From: 0-14-3-00-62-12 sp034440555
GTDB lineage: Bacteria > Pseudomonadota > Gammaproteobacteria > Xanthomonadales > Ahniellaceae
Length of the DNA stretch: 64,000 nt
Assembly (NCBI GenBank): GCA_034440555.1
Contig: JAWXCG010000295.1
Span: 5,873-69,872, forward strand
Reading direction: 5' to 3'
Positions 56,036-64,000 of this stretch are shown piece by piece (position 1 is the first letter of the stretch; each line of letters opens with the position of its first letter). The notes under the pieces were generated by a model, which had not been told where the DNA came from, did no database searches, and was given only the letters and a program-made list of their open reading frames with translations. The position numbers and the translations under genes are program-made.

Positions 56036-57124
56036 TCAGGTGTCTTGGATGATGATGTTGGGAAACGCGATTTTTTTGTTGCGCGCTTGCAGACTGAGGC
56101 GCGCTGCGGTCTTGCGCGCGATCTCGCGATAAATACGCGCTGCATCGGACGCGGGTGCGGCCACTACGGTCGGTGTGCCGCCATCGGCCTGCTCGCGAAT
56201 GTGCATGGCCAGTGGCAGCGACCCGAGCAGAGGCACGCCATAGTCGGAGGACATGCGCTCGCCGCCACCGGAACCAAACACGTGTTCACTGTGGCCGCAT
56301 TGGCTGCAGGTATGCAGTGCCATGTTCTCGACGATGCCGAGCACCGGCACCTCGACCTTTTCAAACATGCGCAAACCCTTGCGCGCATCCAGCAGCGCGA
56401 TGTCCTGCGGCGTAGTCACGATGATCGCGCCCGACACCGGTACGCGCTGGCACAGTGTTAACTGGATATCACCAGTGCCTGGCGGCAGATCGATCACCAG
56501 GTAATCCAGATCCACCCAGTTGGTATCGTTGAGCAATTGCTGCAGCGCCTGGGTGACCATCGGACCGCGCCAAATCATCGGCGTGTCCTCTTCGACCAGA
56601 AACCCGATCGACATGACCTGCACGCCGTGCGCGATTTTGGGCTCGATCGACTTGCCGTCTTTGGAATCGGGCTTGCCGCTAACCCCCATCATGCGCGGCT
56701 GGCTGGGGCCGTAAATATCCGCATCGAGAATGCCGACGTTGGCGCCTTCTGCGTGCAACGCCAGTGCCAGATTGGCAGCAGTCGTGGACTTGCCGACGCC
56801 GCCCTTGCCCGATGCCACTGCAATGATATTTTTCACATTGGGCATCGGTGTCAGTTCTTTCTGCACGCGATGCGCAAAAACCCTGCAACCGACATGCACG
56901 GTCGCAGCAGCGATTGCCGGGTCAGCCGTGAGCACCTTCTGCACCTGATCGGCGAGCGTCGCCTGCCAGGAAAGGGCCGGATACGGCAGCAGGATATCCA
57001 CCGCGACCTTGTCGCCATCGGCCCCGATACCTTTGAGCGATCCACCGGCGACCAAGTCCAGCCCGGTATGCGGGTCGACGATCGTCTTGAGCAACGCTTC
57101 TGCGCGTTCCTTGGCCAGACTCAT
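56036..57124 (-). CDS. apbC: iron-sulfur cluster carrier protein ApbC/Mrp
   Basis: A 362-residue P-loop ATPase that binds and transfers iron-sulfur clusters. It has an N-terminal MIP18-like domain (1-90), the deviant Walker A SGKGGVGKSTTAANLALAL (GKGGVGKST at 106-114), DADIYGPSQPRMMG, VIDLPPGTGDIQLTL (Walker B region) and the paired cysteines CSQCGH used for cluster binding. It is divergent from metG, an arrangement seen in many proteobacteria. Confidence 0.93.
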   Translation of the reverse strand: MSLAKERAEALLKTIVDPHTGLDLVAGGSLKGIGADGDKVAVDILLPYPALSWQATLADQVQKVLTADPAIAAATVHVGCRVFAHRVQKELTPMPNVKNIIAVASGKGGVGKSTTAANLALALHAEGANVGILDADIYGPSQPRMMGVSGKPDSKDGKSIEPKIAHGVQVMSIGFLVEEDTPMIWRGPMVTQALQQLLNDTNWVDLDYLVIDLPPGTGDIQLTLCQRVPVSGAIIVTTPQDIALLDARKGLRMFEKVEVPVLGIVENMALHTCSQCGHSEHVFGSGGGERMSSDYGVPLLGSLPLAMHIREQADGGTPTVVAAPASDAARIYREIARKTAARLSLQARNKKIAFPNIIIQDT

Positions 57125-57189
57125 GGCGATTTCTCATTGAACAAATTGGCCGCGCAGTTTAACGTGAAAGAATGCGCATCGCCGCAAGC

Positions 57190-57223
57190 GTTCCCCGCCC
57201 GATGTTCGGGGAGGGGTGAGGCA
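57190..57223. repeat. dispersed CCCCGAACATCGGG palindrome
   Basis: A short GC-rich inverted repeat, TTCCCCGCCCGATGTTCGGG followed by GAGGGGTGAGGC, in the mrp-metG gap. A related unit lies at 62754-62803 between groES and groEL, so it is probably a small repeat family rather than a terminator alone. Confidence 0.5.
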
Positions 57224-57358
57224 GCGCACCATCACTATCGCGTAGCGGGTGCCGTATCCCGCTTCACAATAGTCAGCCGAGCCCGCACGGCATGGCATGA
57301 TGACGGAACTTCGCGACCCAACAAACCGGCGCTGCCCCTCTCAGGAAACCCGCAACCG

Positions 57359-59491
57359 ATGTCAGCCCCACGCCAGATCCTCGTCTCCAGCGCCCTACCC
57401 TACGCCAACGGCCCCCTGCACCTGGGTCACCTGGTGGGCTACATCCAAGCCGATATCTGGGTGCGGGCGCGACGCATGGCCGGTGATACGGTGCATTTCG
57501 TCTGCGCCGACGATGCCCACGGCACCCCGATCATGCTGGCCGCAGAAAAAGCCGGCGTCAGTGCCGAAACCTTTATCAACAGCATCCGCCAGGGCCACGA
57601 AGACGATTTTGCAGATTTCCAGGTGCGCTTCGACCATTATCACAGCACGCATAGCCCGGAAAATCGTCTGCTGGCTGAGTTGTTCTACGCGCGCCTGAAG
57701 GCTGCCGGTCACATCGCCAGCCGTACCATCCAGCAGTTTTACGATCCGCTGAAGGCGATGTTCCTGCCGGATCGCTACATCAAGGGCGAGTGCCCCAAAT
57801 GTGGCGCGCCGGATCAGTATGGTGACAACTGCGAAGTCTGCGGTGCGGCGTATTCACCGACCGATCTGAAGAACCCCTACTCGGTAGTTTCTGGCGCCAC
57901 GCCGGTGATGAAGGACACGGAGCATTATTTTTTCGAGTTGTCGCGCTTCAGCGGTTTTCTGCGCGGCTGGATGGCTGGCGACGTGGCGCACAGCGCAGTC
58001 AAGGGCAAGCTCAACGAATGGCTGGAAGCGGGGCTGCGCAGCTGGGACATCAGCCGCGATGCGCCCTACTTCGGTTTCGAAATTCCGGGTGCACCCGGCA
58101 AGTATTTTTACGTATGGCTGGATGCGCCGATCGGCTATCTGGCAAGTTTCCGTGCCTACTGCGATCTGAACCCGGGCATCGACTTCGACCAGTTTCTCGG
58201 CGCCAACAGCAAGGCCGAGATGCATCATTTTCTGGGCAAGGACATCATCAACTTCCACGGCCTGTTCTGGCCGGCAATGCTGCACGGCGCCGGTTTCCGC
58301 ACGCCGACAGCACTGCACGTTAACGGCTATCTCACCGTCAACGGCGCCAAAATGTCCAAATCACGCGGAACCTTTATTCAGGCCCGCACCTATCTCGACG
58401 CCGGCTTGAATCCCGAGCACCTGCGTTATTACTTTGCGGCCAAAACCGGCGCGGGCGTCGATGACGTCGATCTGAATCTGGAGGACTTTGTCGCGCGTGT
58501 GAACTCCGATCTGGTCGGCAAGTTCGTCAATATCGCCAGTCGCTGCGCCGGGTTTATCAGCAAGCGTTTTGATGGGCGGCTTGCTGATCGCCTGCCGGAA
58601 CCCTATATGTATGAACATTTTCTCAACACTTCGAAGGAAGTGATCAACGCTTTCAATGCCTGCGAATTCAGTCAAGCTGTGCGCCTCATCATGGGCCTCG
58701 CCGACCAGGCGAATCGCTATATCGACGAGAAGAAACCCTGGGTCATCGCCAAGCAGGAAGGTGCCGATGCCGAACTGCAGGCGGTGTGCACGCAGGGGCT
58801 CAATCTGTTTCGCGTGCTGGCAGTATGTCTACAGTCGATTCTGCCCGACACTTGTGCGCGCGCCGCGAAGTTCCTCAATGTGTCGTCCGCGCGTTGGAGT
58901 GATATCGACCAAGCGCTTCTGGCGCATACCATCAACCCCTATGAGCCGCTAATGACCCGTATCGATCCCAAGGCAATTGAAGCGATGGTGACGGCGAGCA
59001 CCGAGTCGTTGCAGGCAACTCCACCTGTCGGAAAAACAAATGTGGGAGCGGCTTCAGCCGCGAATCCCGCCGCTGCAGCACCTGTGGGACTCGCGGCTGA
59101 AGCCGCTCCCACAACCGCAGCAGCTACAGCCGCTGCCGCATCCCCTGCTGCGGCAGCGCCGACAATCGCCATCGAGGACTTCAGCAAACTCGATCTGCGC
59201 GTCGCCCGGGTGTTGGAATGCGCTTTCGTCGATGGCTCCGACAAATTGCTGCGCTTCCGACTGGATGCCGGCGATCTGGGTGAGCGCCAGATTTTCTCGG
59301 GCATCCGTGCGGCCTATTGCGAGCCGGACAAATTGATCGGCCGCAACGTGGTGTTCATCGCCAATCTGGCGCCGCGCAAGATGCGCTTCGGAATTTCCGA
59401 AGGCATGATCCTGTCTGCCGGCGGTGGTGGCGACGATCTGTTCTTGCTCAATGTCGATAGCGGCGCCGTACCCGGCGCACGAGTAAAATAG
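57359..59491 (+). CDS. metG: methionyl-tRNA synthetase
   Basis: A 710-residue class I aminoacyl-tRNA synthetase charging tRNA-Met. The HIGH motif is GPLHLGH (HLGH at 21-24), the zinc knuckle is CPKCGAPDQYGDNCEVCG and KMSKS is at 331-335. The anticodon-binding domain follows to about 550. After an alanine/proline-rich linker (about 556-600) comes the C-terminal tRNA-binding OB-fold (LDLRVARVLECAFVDGSDKLL to the end), used for dimerisation and tRNA binding. Part of the linker (561-585) is encoded by a palindromic REP pair, giving a simple Ala/Pro/Gly sequence. Start at 57359 fits the family; longer frames upstream overlap mrp on the other strand. Confidence 0.97.
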   Translation: MSAPRQILVSSALPYANGPLHLGHLVGYIQADIWVRARRMAGDTVHFVCADDAHGTPIMLAAEKAGVSAETFINSIRQGHEDDFADFQVRFDHYHSTHSPENRLLAELFYARLKAAGHIASRTIQQFYDPLKAMFLPDRYIKGECPKCGAPDQYGDNCEVCGAAYSPTDLKNPYSVVSGATPVMKDTEHYFFELSRFSGFLRGWMAGDVAHSAVKGKLNEWLEAGLRSWDISRDAPYFGFEIPGAPGKYFYVWLDAPIGYLASFRAYCDLNPGIDFDQFLGANSKAEMHHFLGKDIINFHGLFWPAMLHGAGFRTPTALHVNGYLTVNGAKMSKSRGTFIQARTYLDAGLNPEHLRYYFAAKTGAGVDDVDLNLEDFVARVNSDLVGKFVNIASRCAGFISKRFDGRLADRLPEPYMYEHFLNTSKEVINAFNACEFSQAVRLIMGLADQANRYIDEKKPWVIAKQEGADAELQAVCTQGLNLFRVLAVCLQSILPDTCARAAKFLNVSSARWSDIDQALLAHTINPYEPLMTRIDPKAIEAMVTASTESLQATPPVGKTNVGAASAANPAAAAPVGLAAEAAPTTAAATAAAASPAAAAPTIAIEDFSKLDLRVARVLECAFVDGSDKLLRFRLDAGDLGERQIFSGIRAAYCEPDKLIGRNVVFIANLAPRKMRFGISEGMILSAGGGGDDLFLLNVDSGAVPGARVK
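59041..59113 (+). repeat. REP/BIME inserted in frame inside metG
   Basis: Inverted 23-bp arms, beginning TGTGGGAGCGGCTTCAGCCG (59041-59063) and ending with its perfect complement (59091-59113), around 27 bp. The pair encodes residues 561-585 of MetG in the flexible linker. The arms match the REP core found at 53219-53290 and, less exactly, 59498-59580. Confidence 0.88.
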
Positions 59492-59497
59492 TCGTTC

Positions 59498-59580
59498 GTG
59501 GGAAGGGGTTTAGCCGCGAAGCTATTTTCTCTGAGGCCACATTGCATAAGCAACAGCTTCGCGGCCAAAGCCGCTCCCAC
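59498..59580. repeat. REP/BIME after metG
   Basis: Imperfect 26-bp inverted arms (59498-59523 and 59555-59580; 22 of 26 positions pair) of the GTGGGAGCGGC family, starting 6 bp after the metG stop. The RnfB-like gene starts shortly beyond it, so it may act as a transcript-end hairpin between the two genes. Confidence 0.8.
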
Positions 59581-59602
59581 AATGCCTCGTTTGAATACGA
59601 CC

Positions 59603-60046
59603 ATGCATCTCATCGACGCCATCGACCAGTTGTTGCCGCAAACCCAATGCACTAAATGCGGCTATCAGGGTTGCCGTCCGTATGCCGAAGCGATTGCGGT
59701 GGGCACGGCCGATATCAACCAGTGCCCTCCCGGCGGCGCAGCGGGTATTCGCGCGCTGGCTCAGTTGCTGGGTCGCGAATCCAAGCCACTGAACCCAGAC
59801 AATGGCGCGGAAGCCCGACGCCTGGTCGCCTACATTCGCGAAGACGAATGCATCGGCTGCACCAAATGCATCCAGGCCTGTCCGGTCGATGCAATCATCG
59901 GTGCGCCCAAGCTCATGCACACGGTGATTGCCGATCTCTGTACCGGCTGCGACTTGTGCATCCCACCCTGCCCAGTCGACTGCATCGATATGATCGAGCC
60001 GCCTGACTATACTCAGCGCCCTGTAACGCCGTGGAACCCGCGATGA
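59603..60046 (+). CDS. RnfB-like ferredoxin, soluble short form
   Basis: A 147-residue iron-sulfur protein. An N-terminal cluster-binding segment CTKCGYQGCRPYAEAIA with a following CPPGG is the (4Fe-4S) domain of RnfB, and two ferredoxin motifs follow: CIGCTKCIQACPVD and CTGCDLCIPPCPVDC. True RnfB proteins carry an N-terminal membrane helix, missing here, and the other Rnf subunits are not nearby. It therefore may act as a general ferredoxin-like electron carrier. I start it at 59603 rather than at the ATG at 59582, which directly abuts the repeat. Its stop overlaps accA by 4 bases. Confidence 0.85.
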   Translation: MHLIDAIDQLLPQTQCTKCGYQGCRPYAEAIAVGTADINQCPPGGAAGIRALAQLLGRESKPLNPDNGAEARRLVAYIREDECIGCTKCIQACPVDAIIGAPKLMHTVIADLCTGCDLCIPPCPVDCIDMIEPPDYTQRPVTPWNPR

Positions 60047-61002
60047 ATCCCAACTATCTCGATTTCGAACAACCACTCGCCGATCTGGAAGCGAAGATCG
60101 CTGAGCTACGCCAAGCCGGGGCCGGCAGTTCGCTCGATCTCAATAGTGAGGTCAAGCGCATGAGCGTCAAGCTGCGGCAGAAAACCGAGGAAATTTTCGC
60201 CAACCTCAACGCCTGGCAGATCACCCAGCTTGCGCGTCATCCGATGCGGCCGCATACGCTCGATTACATCAAGGTGATCTGCGACGAATTTCATGAGCTT
60301 GCGGGTGATCGCGCTTATGCCGATGACCCCGCCATTGTTGGCGGTCTCGGCCGTATCAATGGCAAATCGGTAATGGTCATTGGCCATCAGAAGGGTCGCG
60401 ATACCAAGAGCAAAGTGCGTCGCAACTATGGCATGCCGCGCCCCGAAGGTTATCGAAAAGCGTTGCGCCTGATGCAGACTGCCGAGCGCTTTCACCTGCC
60501 GGTGATCACGCTGATTGATACACCCGGCGCTTACCCAGGCGTCGGCGCCGAGGAACGTGGCCAGAGTGAAGCGATCGCGCGTAATCTTCTGGAAATGAGC
60601 AAGCTTCGCGTGCCGGTGATTTGCACTGTGATTGGTGAAGGTGGGTCAGGCGGCGCGCTGGCGATCGGCGTTGGCGATCGCACTATGATGCTGCAGTACG
60701 CCACTTATTCGGTGATCACGCCCGAGGGTTGCGCGTCGATCCTGTGGAAAAGCGCGGCCAAGGCACGCGATGCGGCCGAGGCACTGGGGTTGACCGCCGT
60801 GCGCCTGCTTGAACACGGGTTGGTGGACATGGTGATCCAGGAGCCTTTTGGCGGCGCCCATCGTGATCCGAAAGAAACCGCCGAGCGCCTGAAACAAGTC
60901 CTGATCGGCCAGATTGCGGAACTTGAAAAACTCGATGTTGATGTATTGCTCACCCAACGCTACGACAAATTGCGCCGGATGGGGCAGTACGAAGCTGCTT
61001 AG
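60043..61002 (+). CDS. accA: acetyl-CoA carboxylase carboxyltransferase subunit alpha
   Basis: A 319-residue subunit that with AccD transfers CO2 from biotin to acetyl-CoA, the first step of fatty-acid synthesis. Marks are YLDFEQPLADLEAKIAEL at the start, ARHPMRPHTLDYI, FHELAGDRAYADDPAIVGG, MVIGHQKGRDTKSK, LIDTPGAYPGVGAEERGQ and GEGGSGGALAIGVGDR. The ATG at 60043 overlaps the RnfB-like stop (ATGA), so the pair is translationally coupled. Confidence 0.97.
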   Translation: MNPNYLDFEQPLADLEAKIAELRQAGAGSSLDLNSEVKRMSVKLRQKTEEIFANLNAWQITQLARHPMRPHTLDYIKVICDEFHELAGDRAYADDPAIVGGLGRINGKSVMVIGHQKGRDTKSKVRRNYGMPRPEGYRKALRLMQTAERFHLPVITLIDTPGAYPGVGAEERGQSEAIARNLLEMSKLRVPVICTVIGEGGSGGALAIGVGDRTMMLQYATYSVITPEGCASILWKSAAKARDAAEALGLTAVRLLEHGLVDMVIQEPFGGAHRDPKETAERLKQVLIGQIAELEKLDVDVLLTQRYDKLRRMGQYEAA

Positions 61003-61069
61003 GCAAGTTGCTGCGGTGGGTCCGCGCTGCGCGTGGACGCTCTTCGTTGATCGACGTGGCACCAGGAGC

Positions 61070-61088
61070 GTCCGACCCCTGGTCGGAC
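61070..61088. terminator. hairpin between convergent accA and rsmE
   Basis: A perfect 8-bp stem, GTCCGACC and GGTCGGAC, with a 3-base loop between the ends of two convergent genes. It could serve as a terminator in both directions, though neither side has a T-run. Confidence 0.5.
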
Positions 61089-61117
61089 CCCCTAAGCTCT
61101 CAGGCTATTCGCTATCT

Positions 61118-61858
61118 TCACGACATATCACCAAACCGTGCCTGCAGCGCCGCCATCGCCACGGTGCCAGCCGTTTCTGTGCGCAATACGCGCGGCCCCA
61201 GACGTAATCGCGTGAAACCTACCTGATCCAAAATCGACAGATCGCGATCCGAGAATCCACCCTCTGGGCCAATCGCGATCGTGGCGGTTGTTGGCACTGC
61301 AAGTTGACTCAAGCCAAACGCAGCCTCGGGATGCAGACACAATCGCAAATCAGCGTCTGCCGCCGCTGGCAGCGCGCTCGCGTACTGCGCCAGGCTCTGC
61401 GGCATGGCGAGTACGGGCACACGGCTGCGTCCACATTGTTCGCAGGCGCTCTGGATCACATGTAGCCAGCGCGAGTGACGCTTGTCGGCACGCTCTTCGC
61501 CAAGTTTGACCTCGGAGCGTTCACTTGTGACCGGCACAATGCGCACTGCGCCAAGCTCGGTCGCCTTTTGCAGAATCCAGTCCATCTTTTCGCCGCGCAC
61601 GATCGCCTGCACCAAGGTCACCGCCAGCGGCGATTCCACATTGACCGACTCCTGGATATCGACCTGCACGCCAACGTTACCCTTGCCCACGCACGCCAGC
61701 CGCCCGCTGTAATCATGGCCATCGCCGTTGAACAAAGTGATCGCATCGCCGTCGCGCATGCGCAATACGCGAACCGCATGATCGGCGGCGAACTGCGGCA
61801 AAGACAATGTCTGACCAACGCCGATGGGCTGACGAACGAAGAAGCGGGCGCGACGCAT
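61118..61858 (-). CDS. rsmE: 16S rRNA m3U1498 methyltransferase RsmE
   Basis: A 246-residue SPOUT-family methyltransferase for U1498 of 16S rRNA. It starts with a PUA-like domain (RARFFVRQPIGVGQTLSL, AVRVLRMRDGDAITLFNGDG) and then the SPOUT knot: RGEKMDWILQKATELGAVRIVPV, IQSACEQCGRSRVPVL, IAIGPEGGFSDRDL and RLGPRVLRTETAGTVAM. The gene reads towards accA (convergent). Confidence 0.95.
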   Translation of the reverse strand: MRRARFFVRQPIGVGQTLSLPQFAADHAVRVLRMRDGDAITLFNGDGHDYSGRLACVGKGNVGVQVDIQESVNVESPLAVTLVQAIVRGEKMDWILQKATELGAVRIVPVTSERSEVKLGEERADKRHSRWLHVIQSACEQCGRSRVPVLAMPQSLAQYASALPAAADADLRLCLHPEAAFGLSQLAVPTTATIAIGPEGGFSDRDLSILDQVGFTRLRLGPRVLRTETAGTVAMAALQARFGDMS

Positions 61859-62007
61859 GGGGCGATCCGAATTGGAAAACTTACCCTGGCAACCTTACCG
61901 CGAAGCCGAACCGGCGGAGGGCCTCACCCATCGTGCCAACCTCACCAGGTGGGCGGGCGTAGGCTCTGGCGCGGGGCCCTATGCATATCGCCACTCTGGG
62001 CACTTAG

Positions 62008-62156
62008 GGAAGCTCTGAATAAGTCACCACTTCGTCTTCGCCACACTGCTCATTACATGCCAAACCCCCGCTCTCAACAGCGGAGCTGGTCAACCTGCGG
62101 TTTTTCGCCCCCTGACTCAGGCGGCAATCGCGGCTCCGGACTCGTTCCGATGTTCC
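62008..62156 (+). repeat. MITE-like dispersed repeat, copy D
   Basis: A 149-bp copy, starting GGAAGCTCTGAATAAGTC, flanked by TTAG and CTGG. The inner palindrome has decayed here (CCCCCTGACTCAGGCGGC). It lies upstream of the CIRCE-groES region, 131 bp before the operator. Nothing else is recognisable in 61859-62287. Confidence 0.82.
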
Positions 62157-62287
62157 CTGGAGTGGATATTCGCTTGCGATGACACACTTGAAACCGCAGC
62201 GGATCGCCCAATCTTGCTGCCACTCCCCGGTTGGTTCGGCGAATCCGCAGATTGCGGCATTCCCAATCGACGAGGTCGGCGCTAGAA

Positions 62288-62314
62288 TTGGCACTCAGTA
62301 GTGTCGACTGCTAA
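62288..62314 (+). promoter_or_regulatory. CIRCE operator for HrcA upstream of groES
   Basis: TTGGCACTC and GACTGCTAA separated by exactly 9 bases, against the CIRCE consensus TTAGCACTC-N9-GAGTGCTAA (16 of 18 positions match). CIRCE is bound by the heat-shock repressor HrcA. It lies 99 bp before the groES start; a possible -10 box (TAAAAT, 62334-62339) follows. Confidence 0.85.
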
Positions 62315-62413
62315 CACTTTCGCAATAACGCTTTAAAATCAGCGTCCTACCGTATTGTAACCCGCACCGTCACACAGCCAAAGTTGTTCACCCCAGCCAT
62401 AAAAGAGGTTGCT

Positions 62414-62701
62414 ATGAAGATCCAGCCATTGCACGACCGCGTCGTCATCAAGCGTATGGAAGAAGAGCGTCTGTCCGCAGGCGGCATCGTGATACCCGAC
62501 TCCGCTACCGAAAAGCCGATCCGCGGCGAAGTGGTTGCCGCCGGTGAAGGCAAGCCGCTCGACAACGGCACCACGCGCGCGCTCAAGGTCAAGGTCGGCG
62601 ACAAAGTGCTGTTCGGCAAGTATTCCGGCACCGAAGTGAAAATCGACGGCACCGAATACCTCGTGGTTCGCGAAGACGACATCTTCGCCACCCTGAACTG
62701 A
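62414..62701 (+). CDS. groES: co-chaperonin GroES
   Basis: A 95-residue ring-forming co-chaperonin that caps GroEL during protein folding. MKIQPLHDRVVIKRMEEE at the start, the mobile loop ERLSAGGIVIPDSATEKP, and VGDKVLFGKYSGTEVKI are classic. AGAGG precedes the ATG at 62414. CIRCE upstream indicates HrcA-controlled heat-shock expression together with groEL. Confidence 0.97.
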   Translation: MKIQPLHDRVVIKRMEEERLSAGGIVIPDSATEKPIRGEVVAAGEGKPLDNGTTRALKVKVGDKVLFGKYSGTEVKIDGTEYLVVREDDIFATLN

Positions 62702-62740
62702 CTTTCATCGATCAGGGGTAGCACCCCTGCTGAATGAAAG
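62702..62740 (+). other. intercistronic hairpin between groES and groEL
   Basis: Starting directly after the groES stop: a 7-bp stem CAGGGGT/ACCCCTG with a 3-base loop, inside a second 7-bp stem CTTTCAT/ATGAAAG. No T-run follows. It may protect the groES mRNA end or adjust groES to groEL ratio. Confidence 0.5.
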
Positions 62741-62753
62741 CCAGAAGAGCGAG

Positions 62754-62803
62754 TGCCTCCTCACCCCTTCCCATCCCTCCCCGAATATCGGCGAGGGGGT
62801 AGC
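62754..62803. repeat. dispersed CCCCGAATATCGGC palindrome
   Basis: GC-rich unit in the groES-groEL spacer sharing CTCACCCCT and CCCCGAAyATCGG with the element at 57190-57223 (reverse orientation). It appears to be a second copy of a small repeat family. Confidence 0.45.
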
Positions 62804-62846
62804 GAAATCAGATAGTCACATCGAATCATATTGAAGGATTGCAATC

Positions 62847-64000
62847 ATGGCAGCCAAAGAAATTCGCTTCTCCGAAGACGCCCGCGCCCGCATGCTGGCC
62901 GGCGTCAACATTCTCGCCAATGCCGTCAAGGCAACGCTCGGCCCGAAGGGTCGTAACGTTGTGCTCGAAAAGAGCTTCGGCGCCCCGACGATCACCAAGG
63001 ACGGCGTCTCCGTCGCCAAGGAAATCGAGCTCGCCGACCGCTTCCAGAACATGGGCGCGCAAATGTTGAAAGAAGTCGCGTCGAAGACTTCCGATGTCGC
63101 CGGCGACGGCACCACCACCGCCACCGTGCTCGCCCACGCCATCATCCGTGACGGCATGAAGGCAGTTGCTGCTGGTATGAACCCGATGGATCTCAAGCGC
63201 GGACTCGACAAGGCCGTCAGCGCCGCCGTCGCTGAGCTGAAAAAGCAGAGCAAGCCCTGCTCCGACGACAAGGCAATTGCCCAGGTCGGCGCGATCTCGG
63301 CCAACAGCGACCACGCCATCGGCGACATCATCGCTGAAGCGATGAAGAAGGTCGGCAAGGAAGGCGTGATCACGGTAGAAGAAGGCTCTGGTCTGGAAAA
63401 CAGTCTTGATGTCGTTGAAGGCATGCAGTTTGACCGCGGCTATCTGAGCCCGTACTTCATCAACAACCAGCAGTCGATGAGCGCCGAACTCGAAGCGCCG
63501 TACATCCTGCTGTACGACAAGAAGATCTCCAACGTACGTGACCTGCTGCCCGTGCTCGAAGGCGTTGCCAAGTCGGGCAAGCCGTTGCTCATCGTTGCCG
63601 AAGAAGTGGAAGGCGAAGCTTTGGCCACGCTCGTGGTCAACACCATCCGCGGCATCGTCAAGGTTTGCGCCGTCAAGGCACCAGGCTTTGGTGATCGTCG
63701 CAAGGCGATGCTGGAAGACATGGCCGTGCTCACCGGCGGCACCGTGATCTCCGAAGAAGTGGGTCTGTCATTGGAGAAGGCGACGCTCAAGGATCTGGGC
63801 ACCGCGAAAAAAGTTCAGATCACCAAAGAGAACAGCACCCTGATTGATGGCGCCGGCGACAAGAAAGCGATCGAAGGCCGCATCAAGCAGATCAAGGCGC
63901 AGATCGAAGAAACCACCAGCGACTACGACCGCGAGAAGTTGCAAGAGCGCGTCGCCAAGCTTGCCGGCGGTGTCGCCGTGATCAAGGTCGGTGCCGCTAC
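62847..64000 (+). CDS. groEL: chaperonin GroEL, 3' end beyond window
   Basis: The first 384 residues of the 60-kDa chaperonin; the remainder lies beyond the window. MAAKEIRFSEDARARMLAGV, the ATP-binding ATLGPKGRNVV and GDGTTTATVLAHAI, and the apical-domain hinge EEVEGEALATLVVN are all present and typical. AAGGA precedes the ATG by about 9 bases. It is the second gene of the CIRCE-controlled groESL operon, separated from groES by 145 bp containing a hairpin and a dispersed palindrome. Confidence 0.97.
   Translation, partial: MAAKEIRFSEDARARMLAGVNILANAVKATLGPKGRNVVLEKSFGAPTITKDGVSVAKEIELADRFQNMGAQMLKEVASKTSDVAGDGTTTATVLAHAIIRDGMKAVAAGMNPMDLKRGLDKAVSAAVAELKKQSKPCSDDKAIAQVGAISANSDHAIGDIIAEAMKKVGKEGVITVEEGSGLENSLDVVEGMQFDRGYLSPYFINNQQSMSAELEAPYILLYDKKISNVRDLLPVLEGVAKSGKPLLIVAEEVEGEALATLVVNTIRGIVKVCAVKAPGFGDRRKAMLEDMAVLTGGTVISEEVGLSLEKATLKDLGTAKKVQITKENSTLIDGAGDKKAIEGRIKQIKAQIEETTSDYDREKLQERVAKLAGGVAVIKVGAA

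Overview
This is a high-GC gammaproteobacterial chromosome segment, most likely from the Lysobacterales (Xanthomonadales). The strongest lineage markers are a fused aspartate kinase/diaminopimelate decarboxylase (lysAC), a MurL + MurD2 pair (the alternative route for D-glutamate entry into peptidoglycan first described in Xanthomonas), the block hda-perM-pgsA-like-DUF2066 facing purM-purN-DUF3108, and a CIRCE operator in front of groESL. I cannot name a genus from the sequence alone.

Layout. 1-2480: the 5' part of a Hanks-type Ser/Thr kinase gene, an ECF sigma factor and a possible 53-codon gene overlapping it. 2481-9982: housekeeping genes (mdh, an aspC-like aminotransferase, ppiB, an HNH endonuclease, a membrane protein, a CmoB-like methyltransferase, a cupin_5 protein, coaE, pilD). 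10211-11281: proline iminopeptidase and tRNA-Pro(GGG). 11672-18509: hda-perM-pgsA-like-DUF2066 on the minus strand, divergent from purM-purN-DUF3108. 18563-29000: a second large kinase, relA, hrpA and a MgtC/DUF4010 membrane protein. 29099-33544: an ECF sigma factor translationally coupled to a third kinase with TPR-like repeats, then a Sua5-type threonylcarbamoyl-AMP synthase. 34450-39017: a more accessory stretch with a secreted multidomain GH18 chitinase, two decayed genes (a VOC protein and a CPBP protease) and a secreted reprolysin-like metalloprotease. 39861-46663: a tightly overlapping run lysAC-murL-murD2-cytochrome b-MOSC. 46891-57124: a GMC oxidoreductase, DUF3025, rimO, a TPR-GGEEF cyclase, a dienelactone hydrolase-HIT fusion, a small exported protein, RDD, dcd and mrp. 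57359-61858: metG, an RnfB-like ferredoxin, accA and rsmE. 62288-64000: CIRCE, groES and the 5' part of groEL.

The least ordinary content is repetitive DNA. Four copies of a roughly 150-bp palindrome-rich element (901-1050, 3501-3650, 7748-7918, 62008-62156) have imperfect 18-bp terminal inverted repeats and YTAR-like 4-bp flanks, as expected of a non-autonomous MITE mobilised by an IS5-like transposase. One copy sits in the ribosome-binding region of mdh, one in the leader of the first kinase gene, and one supplies the stop codon of a cupin gene. A separate REP/BIME family forms long inverted repeats, including one translated in frame as the linker between the catalytic and tRNA-binding domains of MetG.

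Several biological themes recur: sigma factor-kinase signalling modules (two ECF factors, three Hanks kinases), an overlapping lysine/DAP and D-Glu cell-wall precursor run, and stress functions (relA, groESL under CIRCE). I found no CRISPR array, rRNA operon, prophage or intact insertion sequence.
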